Source: an uncultured Oscillospiraceae bacterium (GTDB taxonomy: Bacteria; Bacillota; Clostridia; Oscillospirales; Acutalibacteraceae). Taken from it: DNA of 6,795 nucleotides. The translations under genes were made by a program, and so were the position numbers. Below, one piece after another: positions 4,805 through 6,795 of the stretch (its first letter is position 1; every line of letters begins with the position of its first letter). The stretch is from positions 1 through 6,795 of the forward strand of contig CAJMBP010000074.1 in assembly GCA_905211675.1 (NCBI GenBank), in the 5' to 3' direction. The notes below the pieces were generated by a model. It did no database searches. It was not told where the DNA came from and saw only the letters and a list, made by a program, of their open reading frames with translations.

Positions 4805-6127
4805 ATGCGTAAAACAAAGTTTTTTTCGTCATCAAGAACAATAATTTTCAGCTTTGCGGCTGTAATTCTTGCAGGCACCTTATTGCTGATGTTGCCTATT
4901 TCTTCTAAAGAACGGGTTGTAACACCTTTGCTTGACTGTCTTTTTACGGCAACATCAAGCACATGTGTTACGGGGCTTGTGGTTCGTGACACGGCGACTC
5001 ATTGGTCTGTGTTCGGTCAGTTTGTCATACTTATTATGATACAAATAGGCGGAATGGGCATTGTAACTACCGCAATACTGGCTACAATGCTCTCGGGCAA
5101 AAAGATAAATCTCATGCAGCGAAACACAATGCAAGAGTCAATCTCGGCACACAAAATCGGCGGTATAGTACGCCTTTCGAGGTTCATTATAATTACCAGC
5201 ATGATTATCGAACTTACAGGAGCCTTAATACTTTTGTTTGTTTTTTGTCCCGAATACGGCTCAAAGGGCATTTGGATGTCGGTTTTTCACAGTATTTCGG
5301 CATTCTGTAACGCGGGCTTTGACCTTATGGGAGAAACCGCAGAATACTCTTCACTTACGCGGTACGTTTATAATCCTGTTGTGAATATAACCGTTATGCT
5401 TCTGGTAATTGTGGGCGGTATCGGATTTTTAACATGGGATGACATTAGAACAAACAAATGGCATATAAAACGATATCGAATGCAAAGCAAGGTAATATTT
5501 TGCGTAACCGCCGTACTTATTTTTGTGCCGACCGTTTATTTCTTCTTTTTTGAATTCAAAGATTTAAGCTTAGGTAAAAGAATACTGGTTTCGCTGTTTC
5601 AGTCGGTAACGCCCAGAACGGCGGGATTTAACACGGTTGACGCGTCTGAACTTTCCGAAAGCGGAAATGCCGTGGTCACTGTCTTAATGCTAATAGGCGG
5701 TGCTCCGGGTTCTACGGCGGGCGGTATGAAAATTACCACCATTGCGGTGCTTTTTGCCGCGGCGTCATCGGTGTTTCACAGGCGTGACAGCGCCCATATT
5801 TTAGGCAGAGGTGTGAGCGATTCTATAGTAAGGGTTGCTTCGGTTATTTTTGTAATGTATGTCACACTGTTTTTGTTCGGCGGTATGATTATTAGCCGAA
5901 TAGAAGGCCTGCCGCTCACAAAATGCCTTTACGAAACGGCTTCGGCCATAGGAACCGTAGGTCTTACAACCGGCATTACTACCACCCTTGGCTCCGTTTC
6001 GAGAATTATATTGATTTTTCTTATGTATATCGGCAGGGTAGGCGGGCTTACAATAATTTTTGCCACCCGCAGCGGAGCTCAGAAAAATTTAGTTAAATTT
6101 CCGCAAGAAACCATTACTGTGGGTTAG
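4805..6127 (+). CDS. ktrB: KtrB-type potassium uptake channel subunit (TrkH/KtrB family)
   Basis: This membrane subunit conducts potassium (with sodium coupling in known members) and works with a cytosolic RCK ring. The 440-residue length fits KtrB rather than the longer TrkH. All four MPM repeats are visible through their filter loops: TATSSTCVTGL (48-58, filter G57), HSISAFCNAGFD (162-173, G171), QSVTPRTAGFNT (266-277, G274) and ETASAIGTVGLTTG (377-390, G386). The flexible gating loop of the third repeat, GGAPGSTAGGMK, lies at 298-309. The C-terminus FPQETITVG (432-440) matches the usual KtrB ending. An in-frame stop at 4802-4804 fixes ATG 4805 as the first possible ATG. The ribosome binding site GGTGA (4789-4793) is 11 bases away, unusually far. 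The RCK partner gene follows after 14 bases. Confidence 0.94.
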   Translation: MRKTKFFSSSRTIIFSFAAVILAGTLLLMLPISSKERVVTPLLDCLFTATSSTCVTGLVVRDTATHWSVFGQFVILIMIQIGGMGIVTTAILATMLSGKKINLMQRNTMQESISAHKIGGIVRLSRFIIITSMIIELTGALILLFVFCPEYGSKGIWMSVFHSISAFCNAGFDLMGETAEYSSLTRYVYNPVVNITVMLLVIVGGIGFLTWDDIRTNKWHIKRYRMQSKVIFCVTAVLIFVPTVYFFFFEFKDLSLGKRILVSLFQSVTPRTAGFNTVDASELSESGNAVVTVLMLIGGAPGSTAGGMKITTIAVLFAAASSVFHRRDSAHILGRGVSDSIVRVASVIFVMYVTLFLFGGMIISRIEGLPLTKCLYETASAIGTVGLTTGITTTLGSVSRIILIFLMYIGRVGGLTIIFATRSGAQKNLVKFPQETITVG

Positions 6128-6128
6128 T

Positions 6129-6133
6129 GAGGT
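6129..6133 (+). promoter_or_regulatory. Ribosome binding site that decides the ktrA start
   Basis: GAGGT lies 8 bases before ATG 6142. An in-frame GTG at 6127 overlaps the ktrB stop codon and this site itself, so it is the less likely start. Confidence 0.6.
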
Positions 6134-6141
6134 TAAGTGTT

Positions 6142-6789
6142 ATGAAAAATGTATTGTTAATCGGTCTCGGACTTTTCGGCAAAACGGTTGCCGAGGAACT
6201 TTATAAGCTCGGTCATCAGGTGATGGCGGTTGACCGTGATGAAAAATGCGTAAATGATGTTCTTGACTATGTTACCGGCGCACAGATAGGCGACAGCACA
6301 AACGCCGATTTTCTTAAAGGTTTGGGCATAGATAATTATGATGTATGCATAGTTACAATCAGAAAGGACTTTCAAAGCTCGCTTGAAACTACCGCTCTTT
6401 TAAAAGATTTAGGAGCAAAATTTGTTGTTGCGCGGGCAACAAGCAATTTCCACGAGCGCTTTTTACTGCGTAACGGAGCAGATAAAATTGTTTTCCCCGA
6501 AAAGCAGATGGCCAAATGGACGGCTGTGCGTTACAGCGCGGACCATATGTTAGACTATTTTCAGCTTGATGAAAACCTATCTATTTTTGAGGTTGATGTA
6601 CCTGAAAAGTGGGTTGGAAAAACCGTAGCCGAAATTGATGTACGAAAGAAATTCAACATAAACATTATGGGAGTATTTGCCGACGGTAAAATTTCGGCAA
6701 CAATTGGGCCCGATACGGTCTTCAAGGCAGAACACCCCATTTTGGTTATGGGCAATTTTAAAGACGTGCAAAAATGCTTTAAATTATAA
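6142..6789 (+). CDS. ktrA: KtrA-type RCK regulatory subunit of potassium uptake
   Basis: KtrA forms a cytosolic ring that binds ATP/ADP and gates KtrB. The 215-residue product has the two-domain layout and length of KtrA. An RCK_N Rossmann domain (about 1-120) opens with VLLIGLGLFGKTVAEEL, in which G8, G10 and G13 form GxGxxG, and has D31 at the end of the second strand (AVDRD), the nucleotide-ribose contact. ARATSNFHERFLLRNGADKIVFPEK (97-121) is also typical. The RCK_C domain (about 140-215) contains VGKTVAEIDVRKKFNINIMGV (158-178) and AEHPILVMG (196-204). RCK_C of characterised KtrA binds c-di-AMP, which closes the system; the IDVR and HP elements fit that type, but binding here is inferred. 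It lies 14 bases after ktrB and is surely co-transcribed. No terminator is visible before the window ends. Confidence 0.94.
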   Translation: MKNVLLIGLGLFGKTVAEELYKLGHQVMAVDRDEKCVNDVLDYVTGAQIGDSTNADFLKGLGIDNYDVCIVTIRKDFQSSLETTALLKDLGAKFVVARATSNFHERFLLRNGADKIVFPEKQMAKWTAVRYSADHMLDYFQLDENLSIFEVDVPEKWVGKTVAEIDVRKKFNINIMGVFADGKISATIGPDTVFKAEHPILVMGNFKDVQKCFKL

Positions 6790-6795
6790 TTGCAT

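Noticed and set aside
5002..5310. Second plus-strand open frame of 102 codons inside ktrB
   Set aside because: It is out of frame with an intact, family-typical KtrB and its product shows no plausible composition or motif.
1..6795. Mobile element, defence island, CRISPR or toxin-antitoxin system
   Set aside because: All genes are recognisable core functions or coupled to them; no transposase, integrase, repeat array or terminal repeats are seen, and base composition looks even along the window.

Overview
The window looks like a housekeeping stretch of a low-to-moderate GC, spore-forming Firmicute, most likely a clostridium of the Oscillospiraceae/Ruminococcaceae type. The taxonomic call is an inference. 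It rests on a GerW/YtfJ sporulation protein next to a DUF2953 protein, a DacF-type carboxypeptidase, a clostridial-type LytR-CpsA-Psr (LCP) protein, a KtrAB potassium system, strong GGAGG-like ribosome binding sites and sigma-A type promoters. No tRNA, rRNA, CRISPR array, insertion sequence, phage gene or attachment site was seen.

Layout: (1) Bases 1-3006 hold a tightly packed plus-strand gene string: the 3' end of a DUF2953 gene, gerW/ytfJ, a D-Ala-D-Ala carboxypeptidase, an RsuA/RluB-family pseudouridine synthase, and a small GNAT-like protein of unknown role. Two junctions overlap (ATGAGTGA and ATGA), one gap is 9 bases, and only the gap before the carboxypeptidase (48 bases) could hold a regulatory element. 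(2) Bases 3007-3166 hold a weak hairpin, two inverted repeats and a good extended -10 promoter. (3) secG (3167-3415) follows alone and ends at a strong intrinsic terminator. (4) A minus-strand LCP gene (3524-4534) converges on secG with its own terminator. (5) Bases 4535-4804 are a divergent promoter region with a perfect consensus promoter for the LCP gene and a weaker one for ktrB. (6) ktrB (4805-6127) and ktrA (6142-6789) form a potassium-uptake operon that fills the rest of the window.

The genes fall into cell envelope and spore wall (carboxypeptidase, GerW, LCP), protein export (SecG), ribosome modification (RluB-like) and turgor/potassium control (KtrAB). KtrA carries an RCK_C domain of the type that binds c-di-AMP in known relatives.

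I found no convincing evidence for a previously undescribed system. The items most worth a second look are the two palindromes bracketing the secG promoter, the terminator-like hairpin in the ktrB leader, the small GNAT-like protein with a Cys/His tail, and a hairpin that could mask the carboxypeptidase ribosome binding site.
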